From the NCBI GenBank assembly GCA_015068175.1, contig SVLA01000035.1:1-15894 (forward strand): DNA of 15,894 bases, in the 5' to 3' direction. Origin of the DNA: Oscillospiraceae bacterium. Lineage in GTDB: Bacteria; Bacillota_A; Clostridia; Oscillospirales; Oscillospiraceae. The translations under genes were made by a program, and so were the position numbers. Shown here piece by piece: positions 7,363-14,261 of this stretch (positions within the stretch are counted from its first letter, which is position 1; every line of letters starts with the position of its first letter). Under the pieces are notes generated by a model, which saw only the letters and a list, made by a program, of their open reading frames with translations, was not told where the DNA came from and did no database searches.

Positions 7363-7404
7363 AGGATTTTTTCCCTGTATTTCCGCAGAATAGTTCGAAC
7401 CATC

Positions 7405-7434
7405 TTGACGAGTGCTGACCCTTTCATATATATT
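7405..7434 (+). promoter_or_regulatory. Predicted promoter of the AraC-family regulator
   Basis: TTGACG (7405-7410) is five of six to the -35 consensus. TATATT (7429-7434) follows at 18 bases, or TATATA (7427-7432) at 16. It lies about 30 bases upstream of the TTG start at 7466 and points away from the sugar operon promoter. Confidence 0.55.
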
Positions 7435-7450
7435 AAACAAAAAGAGCCGG

Positions 7451-7456
7451 AGGAGG
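7451..7456 (+). promoter_or_regulatory. Ribosome binding site deciding the TTG start of the AraC-family gene
   Basis: AGGAGG lies nine bases before TTG 7466-7468. No ATG is near the true N-terminus, and the in-frame GTG at 7412 has no ribosome site and falls just after the -35 box. Confidence 0.75.
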
Positions 7457-7465
7457 AAGACCATC

Positions 7466-8284
7466 TTGAGTCAAAATATCTGTCATTTTATTCCATTTCA
7501 TAAGGATAGCCTTTCCATCCACACCATCAATTTTGTCTACGAGACCGAACCGCAGATCTACGGCAGTCTGAAAACGGAATCCGTTTACAAAATGCATTAC
7601 GTTTGCAGCGGTCAGGGCGTTCTTCACACCACCGGCAAGATCACCACGCTGAAGGAAGGCGACATTTTCTTCACCTTCCCCGCCAGCCCCTTCCGGATCG
7701 AATCCGGTGAGAACTTCACCTATATGTATATCAGCTTCATCGGTTCCCGGGGCAACATGATCATGGATAAGCTGAAGGTCAGCCAGAAGAACTTCCTCTT
7801 CAGCGACTGTCAGCGGGTCTACCATCTCTGGAAGGAAGCCCTCCATGTCCATCCCAATCTGTCGGACCTGATGAGTGAGTCGGTGCTGCTGTACACCTTC
7901 TCCGTCATCGGTGAGGATCTGATCCCGCCCAAGCCCGCCCCCAAGTCCAACGATGTGGTGAAGCGGATCAAGAAGTGCATCGACGACAACTACACCTGTC
8001 CCGATTTTTCCATCGAGCATATCAGCCGGGAGCTTTCTTACAATAAAAAATACATCTCCCACATTTTCAAGAAGGAAATGGGCATCAGCATCATCGAATA
8101 CGTCAACACCATCCGGATCCAGACCGCCTGCACCATGATGGAGCAGAACTTCACCAGCGTCAGCGACATCGCTGCCAGATGCGGCTATTCCGATCCCCAG
8201 TATTTCTCCCGGATCTTCCGGCAGAAGATGGGCGTTTCGCCCATGGCCTACATCAAGGCCCTCCATAAGGCCCACGAGGAATAA
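7466..8284 (+). CDS. AraC-family transcriptional regulator
   Basis: A 272-residue regulator from a TTG start. The N-terminal half (about residues 15-100) is a cupin-type ligand-binding domain, with YKMHYVCSGQGVLHTTGKITTLKEGDIFFTFPASP typical of sugar-responsive members (stated here in pieces: YKMHYVCSG, then GDIFFTFP). The C-terminal 100 residues hold two helix-turn-helix units. The first includes FSIEHISRELSYNKKYISHIF, and the second contains VSDIAARCGYSDPQYFSRIFR followed by the family-typical MGVSPMAYI. It is divergent from the sugar operon, whose first gene starts 160 bases away, so it most likely activates that operon, the downstream DUF624 gene, or both, in response to a sugar. The inducer is unknown. 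Confidence 0.92.
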   Translation: MSQNICHFIPFHKDSLSIHTINFVYETEPQIYGSLKTESVYKMHYVCSGQGVLHTTGKITTLKEGDIFFTFPASPFRIESGENFTYMYISFIGSRGNMIMDKLKVSQKNFLFSDCQRVYHLWKEALHVHPNLSDLMSESVLLYTFSVIGEDLIPPKPAPKSNDVVKRIKKCIDDNYTCPDFSIEHISRELSYNKKYISHIFKKEMGISIIEYVNTIRIQTACTMMEQNFTSVSDIAARCGYSDPQYFSRIFRQKMGVSPMAYIKALHKAHEE

Positions 8285-8389
8285 GGTCCGGGCCGTCGGT
8301 ATTTACATTATAAATGTTCCGGCCGCCGATGGGAAGAGGTTTTTCGCCCAACCGCAAAATTTTATCCCGCCGCCCCAAGGGAGGTCCCC

Positions 8390-9049
8390 ATGAATCCTTT
8401 CAGTATCAACTCTCCGGTGATCCAGTTCCTGGCCAAAGTGGCCGACATGATCATCCTGAATATCCTGACGCTGATCCTTTCCATTCCCATCGTCACTTTC
8501 GGCGCCGCCACCACGGCCCTGCACTACGCGGTGGATAAGGTGTTCACCGAGGAAGGGACCCTGCTGAAGAATTATTTCCACGCCTTTGTCACCAACTTCA
8601 GGCAATCCACCGTCTACTGGGTCCTGCTGGCCCTGCCCTTCGGCCTCAGTAGCCTGGTCCTGCTGTTCACCGATGCCGCCACCTTCGGCAACATACCCCG
8701 GATCCTGTGCATGGCCTGCCTGGTGATCTGCGCGTTCGTGTTCGTGTGGGTCTTCCCCCTTCAGGCATTTTTCAAAAATTCCGTGCTGTCCATCCTGCGC
8801 AGCGCCGTGATCTGCGCCCTGAGCTGGCCGGTGCGGACCATCCTGATGGCCGCGTTGAATCTGATCCCCCTGATCATCCTCATGGATGTTGACGGCGGTC
8901 TGTTTCTGAAGCTGACCCCTCTGTGGCTGGGCATTTGGTTCTCCGGCTGCAACTGTCTGTGCCGCTGGCTGCTGGTGGTGCCCATGAAGCAGCTCCGGGC
9001 CAATGTCACGGAGGCCGAAGAAGCCGCCGTCCAACAGATCCCTGAATAA
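8390..9049 (+). CDS. DUF624 (YesL-like) integral membrane protein
   Basis: A 219-residue polytopic membrane protein of the DUF624/YesL family. About five hydrophobic segments are visible, near residues 17-42, 73-95, 101-126, 138-163 and 173-197. The N-terminal pattern of a short amphipathic stretch followed by NILTLILSIPIVTFGAATTAL is characteristic of the family. Members usually accompany sugar ABC transporters and AraC or two-component regulators in Firmicutes. Their biochemical role is not established. ATG 8390 is preceded by GGGAGG at five bases. It follows the AraC gene by 105 bases in the same direction and may be in the same transcript. No transporter genes are in the window. Confidence 0.85.
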   Translation: MNPFSINSPVIQFLAKVADMIILNILTLILSIPIVTFGAATTALHYAVDKVFTEEGTLLKNYFHAFVTNFRQSTVYWVLLALPFGLSSLVLLFTDAATFGNIPRILCMACLVICAFVFVWVFPLQAFFKNSVLSILRSAVICALSWPVRTILMAALNLIPLIILMDVDGGLFLKLTPLWLGIWFSGCNCLCRWLLVVPMKQLRANVTEAEEAAVQQIPE

Positions 9050-9064
9050 AAACAGTCTCTTTTT

Positions 9065-9084
9065 GTAATACAGGCCTGTATTAC
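9065..9084. promoter_or_regulatory. Perfect 20-bp palindrome, operator candidate
   Basis: GTAATACAGG-CCTGTATTAC is a perfect palindrome with no spacer, just after the DUF624 gene and upstream of the surface-gene array. No T run follows it on the plus strand, so it is unlikely to be a terminator by itself. A binding site for a dimeric regulator of the array is the best guess. The regulator is unknown. Confidence 0.5.
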
Positions 9085-9085
9085 T

Positions 9086-9117
9086 GCCGCTGAAAGCGGC
9101 ACGGTGCCCGATTTTTT
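9086..9117 (+). terminator. Possible Rho-independent terminator after the DUF624 gene
   Basis: A 6-bp stem GCCGCT-GAA-AGCGGC (9086-9100) and an overlapping alternative stem GGCA-CGG-TGCC (9098-9108) are followed by six T residues (9112-9117). The second stem is short but closest to the T run. Together they could end transcription from the AraC/DUF624 unit. Confidence 0.4.
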
Positions 9118-9144
9118 GTAAATAAATCGCACAAGCGGTTTAAA
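9116..9144 (+). promoter_or_regulatory. Weak promoter candidate for the surface-gene array
   Basis: TTGTAA (9116-9121) and TTTAAA (9139-9144) lie 17 bases apart, each four of six to consensus. They sit between the terminator-like element and the ribosome site AAGGAG (9153-9158) of the first surface gene. Confidence 0.35.
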
Positions 9145-9166
9145 TAAAAAGCAAGGAGAAGAAATT

Positions 9167-10459
9167 ATGAAGATGCAAAAACTGTTTGCCCTGATCCTGG
9201 TCCTGGCAATGATCGTTTCCCTGGGCGCTTTCCCCGTTCAGGCTGACGAAGCCACGGCCGAAAACGTCATCTTTATCTGCGACGGTGCAGAAGGTGACGG
9301 CACCAGCCCCGACAGCCCCCTGAAGCCCACCACCGGCAATTACGTCGAAGAGGGTTCCCGTCCTGAGCGTGACCAGGACGCAGCTCTGTACCAGGCATGG
9401 CAGAAGCTGATGGCCCTGGGCGGCGGCACCATCGTGTTCGTGGGTCCCTACACCCTGAACGACAGCAATTGCCAGCCCATCGGCGGCGCCAGCGCTGACT
9501 TCCTGATGCCCATCGAAGAGCACAACAACGACATCACCATTACTTACACCAGCGTGTGGGACGGCGTGGACTACCGCCAGACCAACGGCGCCGAGCTGAT
9601 CCTGGACGAGCGCGCCCACATCACCTTCCCCACCGCCACCGTCATCACCAATCTGACCGTCCGCGCCACCGCTCCCAACGGCGAGCACTTCATCTGCGGC
9701 GGCATGCATCCCCTGAGCCTGCTGGAAGGCACCAACTTCATCCCCTTTGAAGAGGGCAATCCCGATGCCTACCCCATCGTTGTGGGCGGCTTCCGCAACA
9801 ACAATGTGGGCTTCAAGGAAGGCGACTCCCACATTCTGGTCGATATCGGCGATGAGAACTACATCGGCAAGGTCTTCGGTATCGGCAACGGCGGCAACGG
9901 CAAGCACAACGGCAACTCCAACATCACCATCAAGAGCGGCCACATCGACGGCGTGTACGGCGACAGCCGCTGCACCAGCCAGGTGCCCATCAACGGCAAG
10001 ATCACCATCAACCTGGAAGGCGGCTACTACCGCGGCCTGGTTGCCGGCGTGAACGTCGGTTTCGGCGGTCCCTGCGATAAGGTCATCAACATCAACGTCA
10101 CCGGCGGTGACTTCTCCCAGTGCCTGGGCTTCCAGGTCTGCACTACCGCGGCGGATGCCGTGATGCCCGAGGCGGTCATCGTTGACGCCACCAAGGCTCC
10201 TGCTGAGACCGCTCAGCAGATCATGAACGTGGCCGCCGCCGGCGTCACCGTTCTGATGCCCGAAAACACCGCGCAGCCCACGGATCCCACCGGCACCGAG
10301 GCGCAGCCCACGGAGCCTGCCGGTACTGAGGCACAGCCCACCGAGCCCCAGCAGTCCACCCCCGCGCCCGACAACACCCTGACTTACGTCGTGGTGGCGC
10401 TGGCTGTGGTGGCTGTTGCAGCCGTTGTGGTCGTAGCCCTGCTGAAGAAGAAAAAGTAA
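9167..10459 (+). CDS. Surface protein A1: secreted beta-helix-like domain, Thr/Pro linker, C-terminal membrane anchor
   Basis: A 430-residue protein. A signal peptide is clear at residues 1-26, with probable cleavage after PVQA. The exported domain (about 32-365) begins with VIFICDGAEGDGTSPDSPLKP, followed by an ALYQAWQKLMALGGGTIVF segment. This opening is typical of right-handed beta-helix (pectate-lyase-like) proteins. It continues in short Gly/Asn-rich strands such as NSNITIKSGHIDGVYGDS, KITINLEGGYYRG and INVTGGDFSQC. A linker at 368-403 repeats GTEAQPTEPA. A single hydrophobic helix (about 404-426) ends in KKKK. There is no LPXTG, so the protein should be held by the membrane. No catalytic residues are identifiable and the function is unknown; glycan binding or cleavage is one possibility. 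ATG 9167 has AAGGAG eight bases upstream. A2 (11749-13047) is a close paralogue. Confidence 0.88.
   Translation: MKMQKLFALILVLAMIVSLGAFPVQADEATAENVIFICDGAEGDGTSPDSPLKPTTGNYVEEGSRPERDQDAALYQAWQKLMALGGGTIVFVGPYTLNDSNCQPIGGASADFLMPIEEHNNDITITYTSVWDGVDYRQTNGAELILDERAHITFPTATVITNLTVRATAPNGEHFICGGMHPLSLLEGTNFIPFEEGNPDAYPIVVGGFRNNNVGFKEGDSHILVDIGDENYIGKVFGIGNGGNGKHNGNSNITIKSGHIDGVYGDSRCTSQVPINGKITINLEGGYYRGLVAGVNVGFGGPCDKVININVTGGDFSQCLGFQVCTTAADAVMPEAVIVDATKAPAETAQQIMNVAAAGVTVLMPENTAQPTDPTGTEAQPTEPAGTEAQPTEPQQSTPAPDNTLTYVVVALAVVAVAAVVVVALLKKKK
9551..9642 (+). repeat. Near-identical direct repeat shared by A1 and A2 (copy 1)
   Basis: This 92-base stretch differs from 12130-12221 at three positions by direct reading, all synonymous. 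It encodes the same residues in both proteins (A1 residues 127-159 span it). The flanks are much more diverged, which suggests recent gene conversion or strong constraint. Confidence 0.75.
10271..10350 (+). repeat. 30-base tandem repeat in the A1 linker
   Basis: The unit begins GCGCAGCCCACGGA and recurs at 10271, 10301 and, in part, 10331, with a few substitutions. It encodes the AQPTEPAGTE-type linker. Unit number could vary between strains. Confidence 0.75.
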
Positions 10460-10468
10460 TTGATCTGC

Positions 10469-10498
10469 TGGCCGGCAGGATGCAAATTCTGCCGGCCA
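10469..10498 (+). terminator. Strong hairpin between A1 and B1 (attenuator or processing site)
   Basis: A perfect 10-bp stem TGGCCGGCAG/CTGCCGGCCA can extend inward by G-T, A-T and T-A pairs to a GCAA loop, a GNRA tetraloop. It is followed by TCCCCCTTT, which is too C-rich for an efficient terminator. It probably adjusts the ratio of A1 to B1 mRNA. No equivalent hairpin lies between A2 and B2. Confidence 0.6.
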
Positions 10499-10521
10499 TC
10501 CCCCTTTGAACGGAGACGCTC

Positions 10522-11721
10522 ATGAAAAACATCGCTTTGATCCTGGCCGCCCTTCTGCTGCTCAGTTCCCTGACCGGCTGCAGCGAAACCGCGGCCCCTG
10601 CCACCGATCCCACCCCCACCGTCACCCAGCCGGCCCCCACGGATCCCACGGATCCCTCCGATCCGGCGCCCACGGAGGATGACACTCTTTACATCACTTC
10701 CGACGAAGTGGACCTGCGCCAGCTTGTGGTGGACTATATGTACGCCATGGCCAACATCCAATGGACCGCCGGCGAACAACTGGACTACTCCCAATACGGC
10801 AACAAAAACCTCATCTATGAATCCGGAAAAACCTACCTGGGCATGGTGTATAACAACAACGCTACGGGCCTGGAGATGTTCCAGAGCGTGCTGGACGAAA
10901 ACGGACAGCACATCGGGACCCTCACCGGATGGAACGAAGCCGCAGGCAACTCCTGCGCCACTTCCATCCGCCACGCCTGGCAGCAAGTCAGCACCACCGC
11001 AGGATTTACATACAGCGCCGACATGATGCCCTGCTACCGCTACAGCGGCGTCATCGCCATCGGCAACATCGACTGGTCCGTCTACGACCGGACCAACACC
11101 ACCACCGCCATCCAGGGCAACAAGCGGGAAGGTATTCTGGAAGCTTACGCCCTGACCCTTCCCGGCGATGCCCTGGTCCGTCATCTGGGCGACAAGGGCG
11201 GCCATGCCTTGATGGTCACCAAGGCCCCGGAAGTTGTCCGCAACGAGGACGGCAGCATCAACATGGCCCAGAGTTTTCTGTATCTGACCGATCAGAACAA
11301 CGTGCTGAACAGCAAGCGGGACTACCCCTCCTCCTGGACCGTTGACGCCAAAGTCAGTTTCTCCACCGCCATGCAGGAAGCCTACCTGCCGGTGACCATC
11401 GCGGAACTGCGGGACGGCAAGACCGTGGTCCCCACCTTCGCCGTTTCCGGCCTATCCCAGGCCGAGGCTCTGGCCGGCGGCAATCTCACCGGCTCCGTCA
11501 AGAGCAACTACTGCCTCAACACCGTCACCGTTCAGGTCCTCTCCGGACAGACCACGGTGGCTGAGGCCGAAGCCCATCCCTACAAAACCGACTTCTATCT
11601 GGAGACTCTGGCCGCCCAACTGGGCCTGGGGGACCTGGCCGCCGGCGATTACACCTTGGTGGTGACCGCCGCCGTGGGCCTGGCCACCGAAGAACTGGCC
11701 AGCATCCCCTTTACAAAATAA
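10522..11721 (+). CDS. Lipoprotein B1, cysteine-peptidase-like (NlpC/P60-like motifs)
   Basis: A 399-residue lipoprotein. The N-terminus ends in LLSSLTGC, with Cys20 as the lipidated residue, followed by a Thr/Pro/Asp-rich linker (21-54). The conserved domain opens with YITSDEVDLRQLVVDYMYAMANIQWTAG (pieces at about 57-84). AGNSCATSIRHAW at 141-153 offers Cys145 as a nucleophile at a helix start. LPGDALVR at 213-220 and GGHALMV at 226-232 (His228) follow in the order seen in NlpC/P60-like enzymes, and YLTDQN at 254-259 could give the third polar residue. The C-terminal part (about 310-399) looks like a beta domain. The motif order is my inference; I do not recognise a named family. It follows A1 after 62 bases with a hairpin between them and has paralogues B2, B3 and B4. 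Peptidoglycan or peptide cleavage on the outer cell surface is a plausible role. Confidence 0.85.
   Translation: MKNIALILAALLLLSSLTGCSETAAPATDPTPTVTQPAPTDPTDPSDPAPTEDDTLYITSDEVDLRQLVVDYMYAMANIQWTAGEQLDYSQYGNKNLIYESGKTYLGMVYNNNATGLEMFQSVLDENGQHIGTLTGWNEAAGNSCATSIRHAWQQVSTTAGFTYSADMMPCYRYSGVIAIGNIDWSVYDRTNTTTAIQGNKREGILEAYALTLPGDALVRHLGDKGGHALMVTKAPEVVRNEDGSINMAQSFLYLTDQNNVLNSKRDYPSSWTVDAKVSFSTAMQEAYLPVTIAELRDGKTVVPTFAVSGLSQAEALAGGNLTGSVKSNYCLNTVTVQVLSGQTTVAEAEAHPYKTDFYLETLAAQLGLGDLAAGDYTLVVTAAVGLATEELASIPFTK
10945..10983 (+). repeat. Exact 39-base repeat over the B-family cysteine motif (B1 copy)
   Basis: This stretch, coding GNSCATSIRHAWQ, is identical to 14592-14630 in B3 at every base by direct reading. 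B2 differs at several positions in the same place. Confidence 0.8.
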
Positions 11722-11748
11722 CCAAACAATATAAAGGAGACAGACACT

Positions 11749-13047
11749 ATGAAACTGCGCAAACTGATCGCTTTGGTCCTGGCATTGGCCATGATGGCCC
11801 TTTGGAGCGCTTTCCCCGCATCCGCAGACGAGACTGCGGAAAACGTGATCTTCATCTGCGACGGCGCAGAGGGTGACGGTTCCAGCGCCGACAGTCCCCT
11901 GAAACCCACCACCGGCAACTACGATCCTACCCAGCCCTTCCCCGACCGGGATATGGATACCGCGCTGTACCAAGCCTGGGAAAAGCTGATGAAGCTGGGC
12001 GGCGGCACCATCGTTATCTGCGGCCCCTACACCCTCAATGACAGCAACTGCGCCCCCATCGGCGGCTCCAGCGCCGACTTCCGGATGCCCGCCATCGAGC
12101 ATCGTCCCGGCATCACCATCACCTACACCAGCGTTTGGGACGGCGTGGACTACCGCCAGACCAACGGCGCGGAGCTGATCCTGGATGAGCGCGCCCACAT
12201 CACCTTCCCCACCGCCACCGTGCTGGAGAACATCACCATCCGCGGCACCGCCCAGAACGGCGAGCATTTCATCGCCGCCGGTCTGAATGACCTGACCCTC
12301 AGCAAAGGCACCAACTTCGTCCCCTTTGCCGAAGGGGATCTGGAAGCCTATCCCATCATCCTGGGTTCCTTCCGCAGCAATGCCGGCGCCCTGAAGGACG
12401 GCCACTCCAACATCATCGTGGACATCGGTGACGAAAACTACATCGGCAACATCTTCGGTATGTGCAACGGCGGCGACGGCAAGCACACCGGCAACACCAA
12501 CATCACCATCAAGAGCGGCAACATCGGCAACATTTACGGTGACAGCCGCGCCACCAGCCAGGTCCCCCAGGTGGGCAACATCAACATCAACCTGGAAGGC
12601 GGCATTTACCACGGCATCATTGCCGGCTGTAACGTCGGTTTCGTGGGCAATTGCGACAAGACCGTCAACATCACCGTCACCGGCGGCAATTTTGACAACT
12701 GTGCCGGCATTGTGTCCTACACCGACAACGCCGATGCCAATCTGCCTGCCAACTTCAACGTGGATTGCTCCGCCGTTTCCGATGCCACAGCGGCCAAGAT
12801 CGCCGGCCTGGTGTCCGAAGACGCCAACCTGACCCTCCCCGAGGGCTATGAGTTCCCCAAGGACGACCCCGGCACGGAGCCGGAGCTGACCACCCCCAGC
12901 ACCCCCGCTGACACCGAACCCGCTCCCACCCAGCCTTCCTCCGGCAACGCCGCCCCTGCCGGCGGCCCCAACGCTCTGCTGGTGGTGGCCGTGGCCGTTC
13001 TGGCCGGCGCCATTGTGGCTCTTGTGGCTCTGCTGAAGAAGAAATAA
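11749..13047 (+). CDS. Surface protein A2, paralogue of A1
   Basis: A 432-residue paralogue of A1 with the same layout: signal peptide (1-26, cleavage probably after PASA), exported beta-helix-like domain, Thr/Pro/Glu linker (about residues 367-402), a hydrophobic helix and a lysine tail, with no LPXTG. VIFICDGAEGDG at the domain start and a 33-residue block around SVWDGVDYRQTNGAELILD are shared with A1. The centre differs more, for example LGSFRSNAGALKDG instead of VGGFRNNNVGFKEG. The linker is less repetitive and lacks the 30-base tandem unit of A1. ATG 11749 has AAGGAG nine bases upstream and lies only 27 bases after B1, so it is probably cotranscribed with it. Function is unknown. The two copies could bind different ligands. 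Confidence 0.88.
   Translation: MKLRKLIALVLALAMMALWSAFPASADETAENVIFICDGAEGDGSSADSPLKPTTGNYDPTQPFPDRDMDTALYQAWEKLMKLGGGTIVICGPYTLNDSNCAPIGGSSADFRMPAIEHRPGITITYTSVWDGVDYRQTNGAELILDERAHITFPTATVLENITIRGTAQNGEHFIAAGLNDLTLSKGTNFVPFAEGDLEAYPIILGSFRSNAGALKDGHSNIIVDIGDENYIGNIFGMCNGGDGKHTGNTNITIKSGNIGNIYGDSRATSQVPQVGNININLEGGIYHGIIAGCNVGFVGNCDKTVNITVTGGNFDNCAGIVSYTDNADANLPANFNVDCSAVSDATAAKIAGLVSEDANLTLPEGYEFPKDDPGTEPELTTPSTPADTEPAPTQPSSGNAAPAGGPNALLVVAVAVLAGAIVALVALLKKK
12130..12221 (+). repeat. Near-identical direct repeat shared by A1 and A2 (copy 2)
   Basis: This is the partner of 9551-9642, with three differences in 92 bases, about 2.6 kb away in direct orientation. Recombination between the copies would delete A1-B1 material and give an A1/A2 hybrid. 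Confidence 0.75.
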
Positions 13048-13086
13048 CAGCCGATCGCACATTTTTCAGAAAGGTAGGCCCTTCCC

Positions 13087-14226
13087 ATGAAGAAGATCGC
13101 ATGGCTTTTGTCCCTTTGTCTGCTTGTGACCTGGTTCGCCGGCTGTGTCGGAGATCCTGCCGATCCCACGGAAACCGCCGCGCCCACCGAACCGGAAAAG
13201 CTCTTTATCACCAGCGATGAGGTGGATCTGCGGCAAATGGTGGTGGATTATATGCTGGCCATGGCCAATGTGCAATGGACCGCCGGCGTCACCATCGACT
13301 ATTCCTCTTATTCTTCCTCCCTGGTCTACGAATCCGGCAAGACCTACCTGGGTATGGTCTACAACAACAACCGCAACGGCTATGAAGCCTTTATGGACCT
13401 GCTGGACGAAAACAACTGCCACACCGGCACCATTACCGGCTGGAGCAGCGCCGTGGGCAACTCCTGCGCCACCTGCATTGAGCATGCCTGGCAATTGATC
13501 AGCCCCACGGTGGAATACGAGTACAGCATCGACATGATGCCCTATTACGAAAATACCGGTGTCGTGCCCATCGGTGACATCGACTGGTCCTGCTACAACG
13601 GAACAAATACCAACTCCATCATCAGCCAGCATGACCGGCAGACCATTTTTGAGGCTTACGCCCAAATGCTCCCCGGCGATGCCCTGGTCCGCTACCAAAA
13701 CACCGGCGGTCATGCCCTCATGCTCACCAAGGAACCTACCATTGTCCGCAATCCCGACGGCAGCATCAATATGGTCCAAAGCTATCTGTACCTGACGGAT
13801 CAGAATAACCGCCTCCATAACCGCCGGGAATACCCCTCCTCCTGGGAAGTGGACCGGCCCATGACCTTCTCCAACGCATTCCAGGAAGGGTACCTGCCGG
13901 TGACCGTGGCGGAACTGCGGGACGGCCAGGCGCCGGTGCCCACCTTCACCGTCACCGCCCCCACAGCGGAAAATCTGTCGGCCGGCAATGTCAAAGGCAG
14001 CGTCCGCAGCAATTACTGCCTGAACACCCTGCGCATGGAACTGCGCAGCGGCGAGACCCTGGTGGCCACCGCCGTGGCCCATCCCTACGAACGGAGCTGC
14101 GGCTTCAGCGATCTGGGCAAGGACCTGAAGATCGCCGACCTGCCCGCCGGCCAATATACCCTGACCATCATCGCAGAAGTGGGTCTGGCTACCCAGACCA
14201 TCGTCGAAACTACCTTTACCAAATAA
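13087..14226 (+). CDS. Lipoprotein B2, paralogue of B1
   Basis: A 379-residue lipoprotein with lipobox FAGC (Cys20) and a short linker, PADPTETAAPTEPEK, about 20 residues shorter than in B1. The B domain follows directly: ITSDEVDLRQMVVDYMLAMANVQW near 41-64, VGNSCATCIEHAW at 123-135 (Cys127), LPGDALVR at 195-202, GGHALML at 207-213 (His209) and YLTDQN at 235-240. All proposed catalytic positions are kept, so it is probably active. The start is ATG 13087, with a GAAAGGTAGG-type site upstream. It lies 39 bases after A2 with no strong hairpin between. B2 differs from B1 near the cysteine (TCIEHAWQ against TSIRHAWQ), so substrate preference may differ. Function is inferred from motif pattern only. 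Confidence 0.86.
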   Translation: MKKIAWLLSLCLLVTWFAGCVGDPADPTETAAPTEPEKLFITSDEVDLRQMVVDYMLAMANVQWTAGVTIDYSSYSSSLVYESGKTYLGMVYNNNRNGYEAFMDLLDENNCHTGTITGWSSAVGNSCATCIEHAWQLISPTVEYEYSIDMMPYYENTGVVPIGDIDWSCYNGTNTNSIISQHDRQTIFEAYAQMLPGDALVRYQNTGGHALMLTKEPTIVRNPDGSINMVQSYLYLTDQNNRLHNRREYPSSWEVDRPMTFSNAFQEGYLPVTVAELRDGQAPVPTFTVTAPTAENLSAGNVKGSVRSNYCLNTLRMELRSGETLVATAVAHPYERSCGFSDLGKDLKIADLPAGQYTLTIIAEVGLATQTIVETTFTK

Positions 14227-14234
14227 TTCAGATA

Positions 14235-14247
14235 CGCCGGTTCGGCG
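14235..14247 (+). other. Short hairpin before B3
   Basis: CGCCG-GTT-CGGCG forms a 5-bp stem a few bases before the GGAGG site of B3. It could influence B3 translation. It is small and may be chance in GC-rich DNA. Confidence 0.3.
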
Positions 14248-14261
14248 GATCGGAGGTACAT

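Noticed and set aside
7412..7465. GTG at 7412 as the AraC-family start
   Set aside because: It has no ribosome site and lies between the predicted -35 and -10 boxes; TTG 7466 has AGGAGG at good spacing.
8291..8324. Hairpin or promoter in the gap between the AraC and DUF624 genes
   Set aside because: ACATT-ATA-AATGT (8305-8317) and flanking GGCCG/CGGCC can pair, but the stems are short, the interior is unbalanced and no clear promoter boxes were found.
9065..9084. BlaI/CopY-type operator (TACA-N2-TGTA)
   Set aside because: The half-sites TACA and TGTA are present but separated by four bases rather than two, so the resemblance is too loose to name the regulator.
10403..10459. Sortase (LPXTG) anchoring of A1 and A2
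   Set aside because: No LPXTG or similar motif precedes the membrane helix in either protein; only a hydrophobic segment with a lysine tail is seen.
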